A DNA stretch of 64,000 nucleotides from Asterochloris sp. CNOR1. Lineage: Eukaryota; Chlorophyta; Trebouxiophyceae; Trebouxiales; Trebouxiaceae. The position numbers and the translations under genes were made by a program. The DNA is taken from assembly GCA_963969365.1 (NCBI GenBank), contig OZ017761.1, forward strand, positions 1,550,001 to 1,614,000, written 5' to 3'. Under the pieces are notes generated by a model, which was not told the DNA's origin, ran no database searches, and worked only from the letters and a program-made list of their open reading frames with translations. Positions 40,510 to 52,300 of this stretch are shown piece after piece. Position 1 is the first letter of the stretch. Each line of letters begins with the position of its first letter.

Positions 40510-42097
40510 GTGAGACTTACCCAAGGATCTAAGATGGCACGTCCCTCTGCTCTGCCAGGCTATGGGACTGGGGTTGGTGCACTGTTGGTTGAGCTCACAA
40601 TCCAGCAGCTGAGGGTCACCGCAATGAACCTCTTGCACAGAGAGCTGAAGCTGATGCACTCAGAGGTGTGTTGTAAAAGTCAGACAGCTCGCCGCCCCTT
40701 GTCTGCTGCATGCAGGTGCTGCAGCAGGAAGGCATGGCAGACGCGCCCACCAGCAGGCATCCAGCAGCTCTGTCTGGACACCTTGCGCGACGTGAGGGCC
40801 ACGGCGATTTTGGACCATTACCGGCGCCTCAAGCAGCAGATGACGGGCAGCTTTGACAGCGTGTCCACCTCATCACTGGATGATGACGACACGCCCTGCC
40901 CTCTGGAGTGTGTGAGGGAGGTGAAGACAGGTGAGCTCAATAATCATGTAGGGTGCTTGCTCTGTTTGATACGGCTCTGAATGGGTCAGGGAGGTCAGGC
41001 CAGCACTCTGGCAGGCAGTGGGTGTGTGCCTGCCAAGCAAGCAGCCCAGCAACCTTTCCACAGATCAGCACCAGTCTGGGCTTGTTGCCCTCAAGGGTTT
41101 CAGGGCGGTGCAGCACAGGTGAGCATGCAGGTTGTTGAGGCAGCAAGATCACTGCCACATCCACCCAAGCTGTGTTGTCAAAACAACCACTGGCCCTGCG
41201 CTGCAGTTCAGGAGTCTGACCTGCCTTTCGTCGAGTGTACCCGCCAGCGCGCTGCTTTGCTCAATGCATCACTGCTTTGCCAACTGCTCCCTAGACTGTG
41301 TCTTTTCAGGTCGTCTATCAATTGCTGCAGACCAGTGCATTTTGCCTCACCCTGAGCTCAAGAGCGGCCTCGGCAGGTGACCATTCCACTGTCCCAATTT
41401 GCTGCATTATGAACCCCTGTTCCCAAACCGCTGCAGTTGACGAATTCAACAAGGTGATAGAGAGCGCCTCGCCCCGCACCCTGGTGGTGGTGGACTTTTT
41501 CAGGACGGCCTGCGGGGCATGCAAGTACATTCAGCCGGGCTTCATAAAGCTGTGCAAGCGCAGCGGGGACCACCACGCTCCTGTGGTCTTCCTTAAGCAC
41601 AATGTGATTGATGAGTGAGTGGGCCCAACGTGCTCTGATGCCTGACCGTCCTAGGGCTGCCAGGGTCCTTGAGGGCCTGTGTGTGGACTGCCACACCACG
41701 CTAGCGCAAGTGCGTAAGGATATGTCTGGTGTCAGCTGCTGCTGGAATTGAGGCTGCTGCCCCTGTGTCTTCCTGAATAACAACATGACTGGTGGGGTGG
41801 CCATGCAGTGCTGCGCTGAGGCGCTCTGGCGTGGAGTTTGTCGAGATGTGCATGTCCTGCTGCCTAGAGTTGTCAATGTGTGGTGCGTGCCCCCGTAGAG
41901 TTGTCCTTTCTGTCACCAAATCAGGTGCCTGCAGGTATGATGAGCGCACAGAGCTGGCAGATCAGGTCAATGTACGCAATGTGCCCATGTTCCAGTATTA
42001 CATGAACGGCAAGCTGGTGGAGCAGTTTGCCACCCGAGACAAGGCCAGAATCAGTCTCTCCATTGACAAGTATGTTCCAGGAGCAGTGAGCTTGTGA
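40510..42097 (+). CDS. Thioredoxin-like protein with CGAC active site (ACHT-like), probably plastid-targeted
   Basis: Three exons: 40510-40930 (or from the ATG at 40534), 41437-41614 and 41935-42097, giving 253 or 245 residues. The first exon is a single open frame holding a basic, Ser/Arg/Cys-rich leader and a Ser/Asp-rich linker before REVKT. The thioredoxin fold then follows with LVVVDFFRTACGACKYIQP, VVFLKHNV, the cis-proline motif NVPMFQYY and a C-terminal helix. The WCGPC of classical thioredoxins is replaced by A-CGAC, as in the atypical ACHT/TRX-like group that oxidises 2-Cys peroxiredoxin or regulates enzymes in chloroplasts. That group assignment is inference from motif and layout. 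The leader contains a segment (40590-40660) resembling the one at 40755-40850, so part of exon 1 may itself be a duplicate. Convergent with the PDH gene, 282 bp apart. Confidence 0.82.
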
Positions 42098-42379
42098 GCC
42101 AGCGATAGATGACAGGCAACAATTCTCAGATTTTGTCGACCCCATACCATGTCCTTGGGCTTTTGTATTGTGTGGCTATCACTGACTTCTTCTGCGCCCT
42201 CCCCATCTTGGCCATGCCATCAGGCACTCTAAACAGCAGCTAGTTTACACCTCCTCAAAAGAATGCACTCTCCTCTCATGAATGGTCTGGCATTCGCTTT
42301 CATGTTTGTGACATGCAACTTGGTCAGGCTGATTGTCAATCGCATGGTGCAGCATCAGCAGGGAAGGGGGCAACATACT

Positions 42380-45300
42380 TTATGCATAAGCCAGGGCTGG
42401 AGCGCCCGAGACCACCTTCTGCACGGCCTCGACAACCTGCTCAGGCTGCACAATTGTGGCAGCCTCCAACTCATATGCGTATGCTGTGGGCACATCCTGG
42501 CTACTGAGTCGGACTACCTGCAGAGCAGACAAGACATGGGCTCTGGCACCTCCTTGAACCCTTGCCACAAACTCATGCCAGTGCGCAGGCAGCACATCAG
42601 CTGCTGCTAGGTGCATGCGAAACAAGGTGCAGCCAGGGCTTTGGGTGAAGCACCGACATGCACGTCAGCGTGGAAGCATTGCAAGCCTTCTGCCAGGGCT
42701 CATGCCACGCACAGCAGCTGGTATCTGAAGTCAACAGCTGACTGTCTCTGACGAGAGCACTCAGGGAGCACGCTAAGCTGCCTGTCAGCTGCCTGGCATC
42801 GCCAACAGGTCACAAGGCCTCATAGGCTATTGACTAAAGCTAGCACTGCACCCAGCGTTGTCAGAGACCAGAGGCCCCTCACGGGCACTTTTCATACACA
42901 TACCTGGTGATCCAAGTCATCAAAGAGGGTTTCATTGATGACAGCCGAGAGTGAAGCGCCGATGCCCCCCGTCTTCATGCACTCCTCAACAATGATGGCC
43001 TTGCGAGTTTTCTTGATGCTCTTGCTGATGGTCTCCAGGTCAAAGGGCTTCAGGCTGATCAGGTCGACCACCTGAACAGGTGAGCACACAGCAGGCTCTT
43101 TGCTGCTGCACAGCGCCTTACAGGTCCAGCACTGCTAAGCTCAAACTCTCACTCAAATGCACCTCAGGCAACACCAGACAGTCCAAGAGACCGTGCTAGC
43201 TCAGCTTCGTAGCGGCTCCAGCCAAATCTGAGGGCAGAAGTCAGGCCTGGCTCCACCTTAAGGTTGTGCAGTTACTTCTCCAGCTGCTGCATGGCCTGCA
43301 GTCACGCTGCCAACCCCCCACGCAAGTCAGCAGTCAGGGCCAGCTCTCACCTCGGGGTCATATCCCTGCTTCTCCAGCTGCTGCACGGCCTGCATGACCA
43401 CGTAGCGCATGCGGGAATAGCACAGAATGGTCACGTCCCCACCCTCGCGCACCAGCTCAGCCTTCTCCAGGGGCTGGTAGTACCCATCCTGAGTGTCACC
43501 TGCACAGGTGAGAGATGTCCCTCAGGAAAGCTTCAAGAGAGGCAGGCAGAACCCTTGCTGCAGCCTTCTGCTGGGGGTGAGGAACCAGTGACAAAGTCTT
43601 CAACATGCAGTCACTTGCCCAGCTCAGCCTTCTCTAGGGGCCGCTAACACCTGTCATGGGTGTCGCCTGCAGGAGCGAGAAGAGATCTACTACCAGTTGA
43701 TTGTGTGGGGAGCATGGCTGGGGTCAGCACGCACTTCCCTTCTGCTGCTGGGTGTGCTGCACAGCGCAATGAAGCGAGGGTGGAATGGCTGGCAGCGGCT
43801 ACCCTGGGTGTCGTCTGCGCCACGACAAACTTACAATGAACCACTAGAATGCAACCACTTGCAATAGATCAGCCATTGCCAGATGCTAAAAGTGCTGCCT
43901 GGGTGTCACCTGCAGATTCCTTGACAATGCTCGACAGGACATCCAGGCTCAGGCTTTGAGGACGGTTAAGCAGGCAGTAGCAGACTTGCTATTCAGTGTC
44001 GTGCAGGATATCACGGCTGTGCTGCTGCCCAGTGGACAGGTGTCCCCCGATCGCAACAAGGGGCACTCACCCTTCACGTTGTACAGCAGGACGTGCTCGA
44101 AGAAGATGATGGGGTTGTCGCTCCGGATGGCACTCTTGAGGAGAGCCTTCGAGTTGGCCACTGTGGAGCAGGCCACCAGCTGCACCCCGGGGATGGACTG
44201 GAAGTAGGACTCGAGGCGCTGGCTGTGCTCGGCGCCCAACTGGCGACCGACACCACCAGGACCTCGGATCACAACCGGTACCTGCACCAGGCGGCAGGCT
44301 CGGCAGCTAAAGAGGGTGCCTCTGTGAGCCCTCAGGCAGGACACAGCCAGAATGCATCACGAAGCCATGCTGTGTCCTGTGCACCCGGGAGACTTTTGCA
44401 GGAGCCCCACATTTAAAGAGCGCCCTGCTCCTGCCACTGGAAGCAGGCTGCAGCAGCAGGCAGGCAGCTGTGCTTCTCATGCAGCGCACTGGGCTGCACA
44501 GCCGACCCTCACAACGGGCAGGACCAGCTCCCTGGCAAACCCGCAGCACACACGACTGCCCGACTTGACCACTTTTGTGGCCGGCCACCTGTGACGAGGG
44601 ACAGCTGTCGTGTTGACTGCCTCCTTTTGTAGTCGCCAACACTCACCTTGAACTGGCCGCCGGAGGTGTAGTGCAGCATGCCCGCATTGTTGGATATCTG
44701 GTTGTAGGCCAGCAGCAGGAAGCCCATGTTCATGCCCTCGATGATGGGGCGCAGGCCAGTCATGGCTGCCCCAATGCCCATGCCCATGAAGCCGTTCTCT
44801 GCAGGCAGTCAGCGAGTCACAGGCTGCTGTGTGCAGAGCACATGACCACAGGCCGGTCATGGCTGCACCCCTGCTTGTGCCAAGGAAGCCACTCTCTGCA
44901 GGCACTCAGCAAGATGGCAGGGCAGTCAAGGTGTCAGCACCTGATGCGGCACGCAGCACCTGAGTGGCACGGATAGCAGCACCCCACAAAGGCAGGGCGG
45001 CCTCAGGCCAGAGGCAGGCAAGCGTATCAGGCGCGCTTGCAGGACAGCACGCTGCAGTGCCCCTCCAAATCAGTTTGCCACAGTGCCAGGGAGGCACGAT
45101 CTGCACAGATGGTGGGGAGCAGCAACTTCTCAGAGCCAGGCAGCATGCAACGACAGGCTGGCACGCAGGTCCTTGCAAGCTACATCATGGCTGCAGGGCC
45201 GCTCCCAAGAGCTCTCAAATTGGGACATGCCCTACAACACTGCGCATCCAGCTCACCACAGATGGGCGTGTCCAGCAACCGCATCTCTCCATACTTCTTG

Positions 45301-46128
45301 TACAGGTCGTATGTGACCTTGTAGGAGCCTCCATAGTGACCAACGTCCTCGCCTGCAGCAGGCGTGTGTCATGTTTGGCTCTGATGAGTTTGGAGTGCCA
45401 AGTGGGGCAGTGAGGCGCGCTGGGAGGGTAAGGCGAGGATGGACACAAGCCTTGCTTCTTCTGCCTCTGGGCTGACGTCCAACCAGTGCAAGGTCTCAGT
45501 CGGGGTAGGCCCCTGACTGCCTCTTTGCAAGGGACAATTTGGCAACATGGTGCAGTTGAAAACCCAACGGTGAGGCACAGCTTACAGTTCCTGGTGCTGC
45601 TATGGCAGCTGGGAACACAGCAACATTTCACGTGGCCTAAGAGTGTGGATGCACGGCACAATTACTACTCTGAGGACAATCCACGGGGGGAGCTCACATG
45701 CGCAGCTGCAAATTGCTTTGGCCAGTGCTGCTATCCATGCTTGAGCTGCATAACTACTGCTGCACAATGCTGGCCAGAGCAGCTGCATTGACCCAGGGTT
45801 ACCCACCGGCTGGCATGGGGCCTCCCTTGCTGCAGCTGACAATAAAGCTGGACTCACCCATGACGCACACTGCAGGGTCCTTCTCCATTTCTTCATCGAT
45901 GGCCTCTCTGAGGGCTTCCCACATCAACTTCTGTTTCTTCTGTGCCATTGCCATTACATTGAGCTGCCTCCTGCCCTGCCGTGGCCCTGCAGAGGAAGCA
46001 GTGGACTGCTGGCCCAGGCACTGGCAGGGTGCACTGCGCGTTGCGTATCTCAGCAGGTCACATGGCAGCTTTCATTGATGCTGATCATGCCGGTCTTGTC
46101 GACTTAGGCAAATGCCCGCTCACCCCAT
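42380..46128 (-). CDS. Pyruvate dehydrogenase E1 component, beta subunit, plastid type
   Basis: Exons 45858-46048, 45257-45352, 44647-44798, 44071-44281, 43351-43499, 42904-43071 and 42380-42517 are well supported. A 5-nt first exon at 46124-46128 (ATGGG before gtgagc) is proposed because it closes the frame at 369 residues. Conserved blocks: [87 protein letters not shown] and [12 protein letters not shown]. The LGAEHSQ and SSQDVP forms mark the plastid isoform rather than the mitochondrial one. With E1-alpha it decarboxylates pyruvate, using thiamine diphosphate, to supply acetyl-CoA for fatty acid synthesis. Residues before about 35 are Arg/Ser/Gln-rich, as in a transit peptide. At least four echoes of its own splice junctions lie in its introns. 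Confidence 0.92.
43610..43915 (-). repeat. Three echoes of the PDH exon border at 43499
   Basis: The + strand text cccagctcagccttctctag and following bases to tgtcgcctgcag (43618-43674) copies accagctcagccttctccag to tgtcacctgcacag (43450-43507). Shorter copies of the junction (ccctgggtgtcgtctgcgcc, tgcctgggtgtcacctgcag) lie at about 43800 and 43897. Confidence 0.88.
44851..44912 (-). repeat. Echo of the PDH exon border at 44798
   Basis: Positions 44851-44912 align with 44752-44813 over the full length at a 99-bp offset. Shared blocks include gtcatggctgc, gaagcc, ttctctgcaggca (ctctctgcaggca in the copy) and gtcagc/ctcagc. It includes about 47 bases of exon and 15 of intron. Confidence 0.92.
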
Positions 46129-46399
46129 GCCAGCCTGTGCTGTGACTTGGCACCGGCTGATCTCGACCCCTGGAAACGAAGCCTTCGCGAATGGCATCCA
46201 CAGCCTTGCATGCTGGAGCTACAGAGCTGAGCAAGGTCCACCAACAGCCAAAGTTGCCCCTCACTCCACAAGCCTTCTCTGACCGTGTAGATGAGCGGCG
46301 CACAGGGGATTTAGATTTAGCATCCCACTCTGTTTGACCCTCAGCTTGAACTGCATCTGCACATTGCAGGTGTTACCCATCTGCCTGTGTCTTATAAGC

Positions 46400-49031
46400 A
46401 TGCCTGGAAGCACAGAAGACTCTGAGAATGGAACCCCACCCATTCTGAGAGCTGTATGTGCTGGTGATTTGGAAGGTTTGGAGGTAGGCTGTGCTGGTCT
46501 GCCTGCATCCAGTGCCAGTTTTGAGGGCCTGACAGGGCTGCAGGATGCATTGACGGCAGGAGACGACATTGAGCAGCCAGCAGCCAGCGGCGCAACCGCC
46601 TTGTAAGCTGTTGCTTTCCAGATGTGTCAATTTTTGCCTTGGCTGCTTCTCCTCCTTGAGGCGTCTGCATCGCAGAGCCCGGGGGCCCCCCTCTCACAGA
46701 CCTGAAGCTACGGCTGCAACTGCAGGGTCCTGGCAGCAGCGAGGGGTCACACACTTCTGGTGAAACGGCTGCTGGAGGCTGGAGCAAGTACAGAAGCGCG
46801 CACCAAGTGAAGGCTAGCACACCTGGCTTTGCAGGCTGAAAGTATGTCGAGCCATGCATTGCTGAGCGCTCATTCACTTCAACACCTGCCTGCAGAACAG
46901 GTGACACTGCCCTGCACTGGGCCGCCTTCCATGGGCATGCAGAGGCTGCTCAGCAGCTGCTGCAGTCAGGAGCCAAAGCGGTGAGTGGCACTCTTTATCA
47001 CCATGGTGGCTTTGCACGGCTTCATTCTGCGAGCTGTTGGCAACAGGCCACAGATGGGATGTGGCAAGTCAGCTTTGGACTGCTTTCGATACCGTTGACC
47101 AGCATTCTGGGTGTGGTATCCCGCCTGTCATGTGTGCCCTGCTGGATGCAACTGTGCCCCTGCTGTCCTGCCATCACTGGGGTGCAGCATTGCTGCCCAG
47201 GTGTTTCAGCTGAGCAGAGTCCTGCTGGCTGAGCTGCTCACATCCTGCAATGCTGGTGTCCAGATGGCGCACTCTGCCCCTGCCTGCTTAGCCCTGCTGC
47301 CTCCTTGACAGCAAACAGCCAGCTGAAGACAAGTCCTGCCATGATGTGCTGCTGGAGGAGTCACTGTGTCTTGTGCTCAGTGTCAGTGGCATGTTGGAGA
47401 TTTGCTGCAGGATGCTGTGGGGGACTTGCAGAACAGGCCCATCCATCTGGCAGCTGCTGCAGGGCACACCCAGGTGGTGAAATTGCTGCTGAGGCATGGC
47501 GCTGCACCGGTAAGATGTCATGTCACGAACATCCTGGCTTATCAAGGCAATGCATCAGTGCGAGAGGTTGTTTGTCCAGTGCTTGCGGTCTGTTCTTTGC
47601 ATTGATCAGTGCTGCTGTGCAGAGCGCCACAGCAGGTATGGTTAAAACGGAAGGCACCAGCATTGCAGCCCAACGCCCTTTACAAGGACAGCCGCTGACA
47701 GGAGTTGCCTGGTCTCAAGTGGCAGCCCTGCAGCTGCACAGGAGGCAAATTGCAATACAGCATCTACCACTTGATGTGTATCACCAGACAGCCTCCACGT
47801 GCAGCCTTGCTTGCTGGGGTGCATCAGCCAAGAGCAACCTGGGTTGATGTATTCTGCAATGAGCCCTGCCCCTGCAGGTGTGCCGCAACCTGTACGGCAA
47901 CACGCCGGCCAAGCTGAGCGCCCAGCAGCCAGACTGCCGGGAAGCGCTGAGCGCCATTCAGATTGGGGGCCTGCCTGCACGCACCAAGCTGGCGGAGGAC
48001 CTGCAGGCGGCCGCAGCAGAGGTGGAGGGGCGGCGCCTGGAGGAACACCTCAAAGCAGAGGAGCTGTAAGCGGCTGTGCACTGCCTCACAAAATGCGGTG
48101 TGTTGACATGGGAATGGTATGGGTTATGAGTGGGTGCTGGAACTCATCTGCGTGCTGCCTGCTTCTGGCAGCTGCAGCAGAGACTGAGGGGCGGTGTGCA
48201 GAGGACCTTTTAAGTGCTGAGGAGCTGTGAAGTGGCTATGCACTGACTCACAGAAGGCAGCAATTTGACACGAGAATTGAGATGTAGTGCCCGCCTGCAG
48301 GGAGAAGCAGCAGCAGACCACCCGCACAGCAGTGCAGGATCGCCGTGCAGCAGAGGACGCAGAAGAGGACAGGGCCGAGGAGGAAATGCTGGCCAAGCTG
48401 GCCAGTGAGCAGGAGGCAGTCAGGAAGGCAGAGGCAGACAGGCTGAAGGTGAGGGTCCCCAAGCGCTTTCGGCCTCTCAAAATGAGGGAATGTGGGCTGC
48501 GAGGGGTTGGTGTAGTACACTTGGGGGGCCCAGCGTTGCTGTCTCAGGTCTGGAGCTAGGGCTGAAGGCAGTCAAGAAGGCGGAGGAGGACAGGCTCAGG
48601 GTAGAGACCATGTGCTTGTACAAAGGCTGTAGAGACGCTGAGTTTGCATGCCCAGGGGCAAAGGCCATTCAGGGGGTCGAAGAGGTAGTTTGCAAGTGGT
48701 AGAGTACTTATTGCTGTCAAGCAGCTTGCCTGCCATCGGGTGGTACACACCCTGCAGAATTACATGCAGGTGTGACAGAGACCTGTCACAAGGTGAACAG
48801 CCAGGTCAGGGAGAGGCCTGGCCTGCAACACAGTGCAATTGACTCCACAGGGTGGAGAGCTGATTGCAGCCTTGCAGCACCAGAACCACTGAAGCCAGTC
48901 TGGTGGTCACAAAAAGGCTTTTGCCGCAGGCTGAAGAAGAGGCCAAGCTGAAGGCCGAAGAGGAGGCTTGGCTGGCCAAGGCTGCAGCCAAGAAGGCTGC
49001 TGCAGCTGCCAAAGCGAAATTGAAGAAGTGA
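46400..49031 (+). CDS. Ankyrin-repeat protein with C-terminal charged helix
   Basis: Eight exons (46400-46483, 46544-46602, 46726-46806, 46896-46980, 47411-47509, 47878-48065, 48301-48448, 48930-49031) give 281 residues with every phase matching. Residues 10-140 form three to four ankyrin repeats, seen as ARGHTLLVKRLLEAGA, GDTALHWAAFHGHAEAA and PIHLAAAAGHTQVVKLLL. From about 175 onward the chain is a long Glu/Lys/Ala helix, likely coiled coil, ending in an Ala/Lys-rich segment. This is a protein-binding scaffold with no enzymatic motif; partner and location are unknown. Two of its introns contain clear copies of the end of the preceding exon. Divergent from the PDH gene: 271 bp between start codons. 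Confidence 0.88.
48166..48290 (+). repeat. Echo of the ankyrin-gene exon end at 48065, with intron sequence
   Basis: gcagctgcagcagagactga to gctgaggagctgtgaag copies gcggccgcagcagaggtgga to gcagaggagctgtaagc (48005-48070). The match continues into the intron (ggctatgcactgactcacag against ggctgtgcactgcctcacaa). The duplicated unit is therefore a block crossing the donor, 160 bp long from start to start. Confidence 0.92.
48557..48612 (+). repeat. Echo of the ankyrin-gene exon end at 48448
   Basis: aaggcagtcaagaaggcgga then ggacaggctcagggtagaga copies gaggcagtcaggaaggcaga then agacaggctgaaggtgaggg (48414-48455). Coding sequence, donor and early intron are all present. Confidence 0.9.
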
Positions 49032-49335
49032 GGACCTCATGCTGCACACAGCAACCAGCGCTGGGGTCATGGGGGTTCATTGGCAGACGTTAGCCCTGAA
49101 GCACTCGCACTACCAGCTGCAGGGCCATAATGATATGAAAGCTGTGGTGTGCTGGAAGTTGCCGGTGGGAATCTCCAGTCAGTGATCATTCACAACGGTC
49201 CTGCTCATGTCACACTCATGCATTCAAGCAGTGTTGAGACCCCTCAATGAAACCTTGAAGCCTCTCACAAAATCAGGGTGTTGACTGCCATATGTTGGAC
49301 ACAAGTCGTTTTGCAGCCCAAAAGTGAACTGACAG
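49032..49335. other. Convergent 3' gap
   Basis: Three hundred and four bases between two stop codons on opposite strands. It must contain both 3' UTRs and poly(A) sites. No open frame, RNA gene or repeat was seen. Confidence 0.5.
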
Positions 49336-52300
49336 CTAAACCTGCTCTTGCTCCTCTGGCTTTGTGATCTTTGCCCCTGTGGGGAGCCCAGCCAGCACGT
49401 TGCTGAGGGCTATGTGAGCATCATTCAGCTCATCAGCTAATTGCTGCAGACAGAGAACAGGCTGAGGATCGAGTAAACAGAGTATACCACATGTCAATGA
49501 CGTGCAACATTGGCTGCAGACACAAGTGCTGTTGAGCGTGCTGATCACTCTGCATTACTTACCTGCATAAGGAACTGGAAACTGAACCACCGCACCTGCA
49601 GAGCAGCGATGCAATCAGTCAAGAGCAGTTCTGTCTGGCAGAGCTGATGGCCAGTCAGAGATGTTGACCATAGCATTGCCTGTCAACAATGTCCTAGTCA
49701 CTAGCAAAAGCAGGCATGAACACAGACCTTGGACTACCTCTTCTCTACCCTGCTCTTCAGGCATGCAGCAAGGCTCAGCTGCACCCCATACCCTGCAGCG
49801 CCTCAGCGCAGGCAGGGGAAGGCTCTGCATCTTGTGTAGCAGCCGACAAGTTGCTCACATTGATGTAGCTTACAACCACCTGTCAAAATCCACGCCATGG
49901 ACTTTCACATCAGGTCCACCCGTGGAACAAGCGTTGGCAGGGAAGGTGCATGAGCAGCAGTGTCTCTTATCAGTATGTCAAGTGTGTCACCCCATGGTGG
50001 CAGGCCACCTGTAGTGGCATGCTGGACCGCCAGCTCACCTTGGAGATGTAGCCCTTGCTGCTGACGGGGAAGGCGTCCACACGATCAGCGACCTCTGCAG
50101 GGTCTGTGTCACGGGTGATCACAGGGTACCCATCCTCATCCTGCACATGACAGCCCACAAACCTCCTGAGGCTCAGGAGCTGGTGCGGAATGCCTGGTGT
50201 GGTTCATGCAGCTTCTGAGCCTGTCTAGCTGCTTGAGTCATCCCCTAAAACGCATAGCCAGCTTGTCTCTGGTCTGCAGCAGGCTGAAACACATGCCTCC
50301 ACACAGGTACAAGGTTGGGCAGGGAACAGGTGGGCACAGGTAACACTCGTATGCGCAGCCTGCACCCTTTCAGTACTCAATCGTGCAAGCTTTGCAGGAC
50401 CGCATCAGCGTCAAGGCCTCCAGCGCCTTGTATGCCTCCCTGGCTGTTTCTTCAGAGCACCGCCCAAGGCGTGACAAATGCTGAAGCTGCATGGTCCAGC
50501 ACTCCCTGAGGCCAGCTCACCCCTTCTGAGAACTGCTGCAGCCTCAGGGACGGCAGGGCCTGCATGTCACGTGAGGGGTCCTGGCTGCTGCTGCGCATCT
50601 GGCGGCCCTTCCACACGGGAGTGGGAGGCCCTTCCTGTTCTGACGTCCACCGCCCCAGCAGCAGGCCCTCGCCATCATCTGCAGATCGGCAAGTTCCAAG
50701 TCCTCAGCTTTTGAATACAAGGCAACTTGTAGCGAGGTCTGCCAAAGTGTTCAGAATGCCCAGGGCGCAGTGTGACTACCTCAATCTTGCAGGCAAGGAC
50801 TGACGTTTCAGCCATGTCAATCCCCTGGGAATGCAGATCACACCCAAAGAGCACCCTGGGTCTGCAGGCAGGGCACCACCTTGGCACCTGGAACTTGTCC
50901 ATGCCGGAGCGGAGTCTCAGGAATGCATCCGGCAAAGCACAGGGATGGTGGTTGGCCTGAGCTACAGCAAAGCACAGCCAGCAGCCGTCAAGCTCTGGGC
51001 AAGCTGCGCTGCCATGTGCCCACCAGAGGTCTCCTTCCTGCCGGCCTGGCCGGACGCCCCATCGTTGAGGGCCCGTGCCGCGTGCTGCCCAGGTCCGGGC
51101 ACCTCTCCAATGCTGTCAAGGTGCCCACTAGAGGGCGAGCTGATGCCGTTGGTGTGCTGCAGCTCTGTGGTGGCTGCCTTCTGCTGCGGGGAGAGCTCTG
51201 CCGCCTCTGATAGAGCCTTGTGGACAGCAGAGGGGGCGCTGCCTGCCACCTGGTTGCGAATGGCCATGGGTGCTGTCGGGCCGAAGGGCATGCCTGCATG
51301 GCAGAGGGGCGCGAGTTTCAACAGTTTGCTGGCAGGACGTCTCACAGTGCTGTGGCGGGGAATGAGCATGCCTGCTCTCTGCAGCACAGCAGCCCTCAGA
51401 GGGTGCAATGCCTCAGTGGCCAGGTACACCAGCAGGCCCTGCACGCACCTGTCAACTATGGACATCTTGGCCCGAATCTGTCACTCTGCATGTTAGCACC
51501 TCCCACTGAGGGCAGCACTGAGAGACAGCCGGCCAGTAAAGGAGCATCCCTGGACCTCAGATTGCAGGGAACGACTGCAGCACGACCCAGCTTTCATTGT
51601 CCTCTGACTGGGGGCAGTACTGAGAGACTGCCAGGTGGTACAGCACTACTGCTGGATTGGATGCGGTGACTGCAACAGGACCCAGCTCATGAGAGAGTTT
51701 GGCTCCAGCCAGTTGATGCAGGACACTGCCCCCCCACCGAGATGAGTGTCGCCTTGCAGCCTGGGCACCACTGCCGTTGCTTTGCCATGTGCACCAAGAT
51801 AGCCATTGCACCTGGCAGAGCAGCATGCCCACAAGAGGCAGCATATTGAGTGAGCAGGGCAGCGCTATAAAGCAGGCTCAACCTCATGGCTACAAGACTC
51901 ACCAGCAGCGCCTGTGCGAGTGTTGCCTGGCATGGGTGTCATCACTTCAGGGGACAGCACTGAGAACGAGGGCTCCCGAGAGGACCTGCAGTCGGTGATA
52001 TCTTGAGGGCAGCCTTTGGGTTTGCAAGTAGGGTTAGGATGCAGCCTGAGCTCAAGTTGTCAGCAGGCATGCTCTGCGCAGCAACCTGACCCAGCACAGC
52101 AGCTCACCAAGCCTGAAAGATGAAGACCTGCGCTGCGCACAGCCACGAGGCTGCCACCAGCTGTACTGGTCGCGGCAGCTTGTGCAGCAGACCCCTTGGG
52201 CGTCGTCAGCGGCTGCCGCATATTGACGCAGTGGTGACAGTCAGCAGAACAGGGCTCTATACCAGAGGGAGGGTCCCACCTGGTAGCAATTTCCCGCAGG

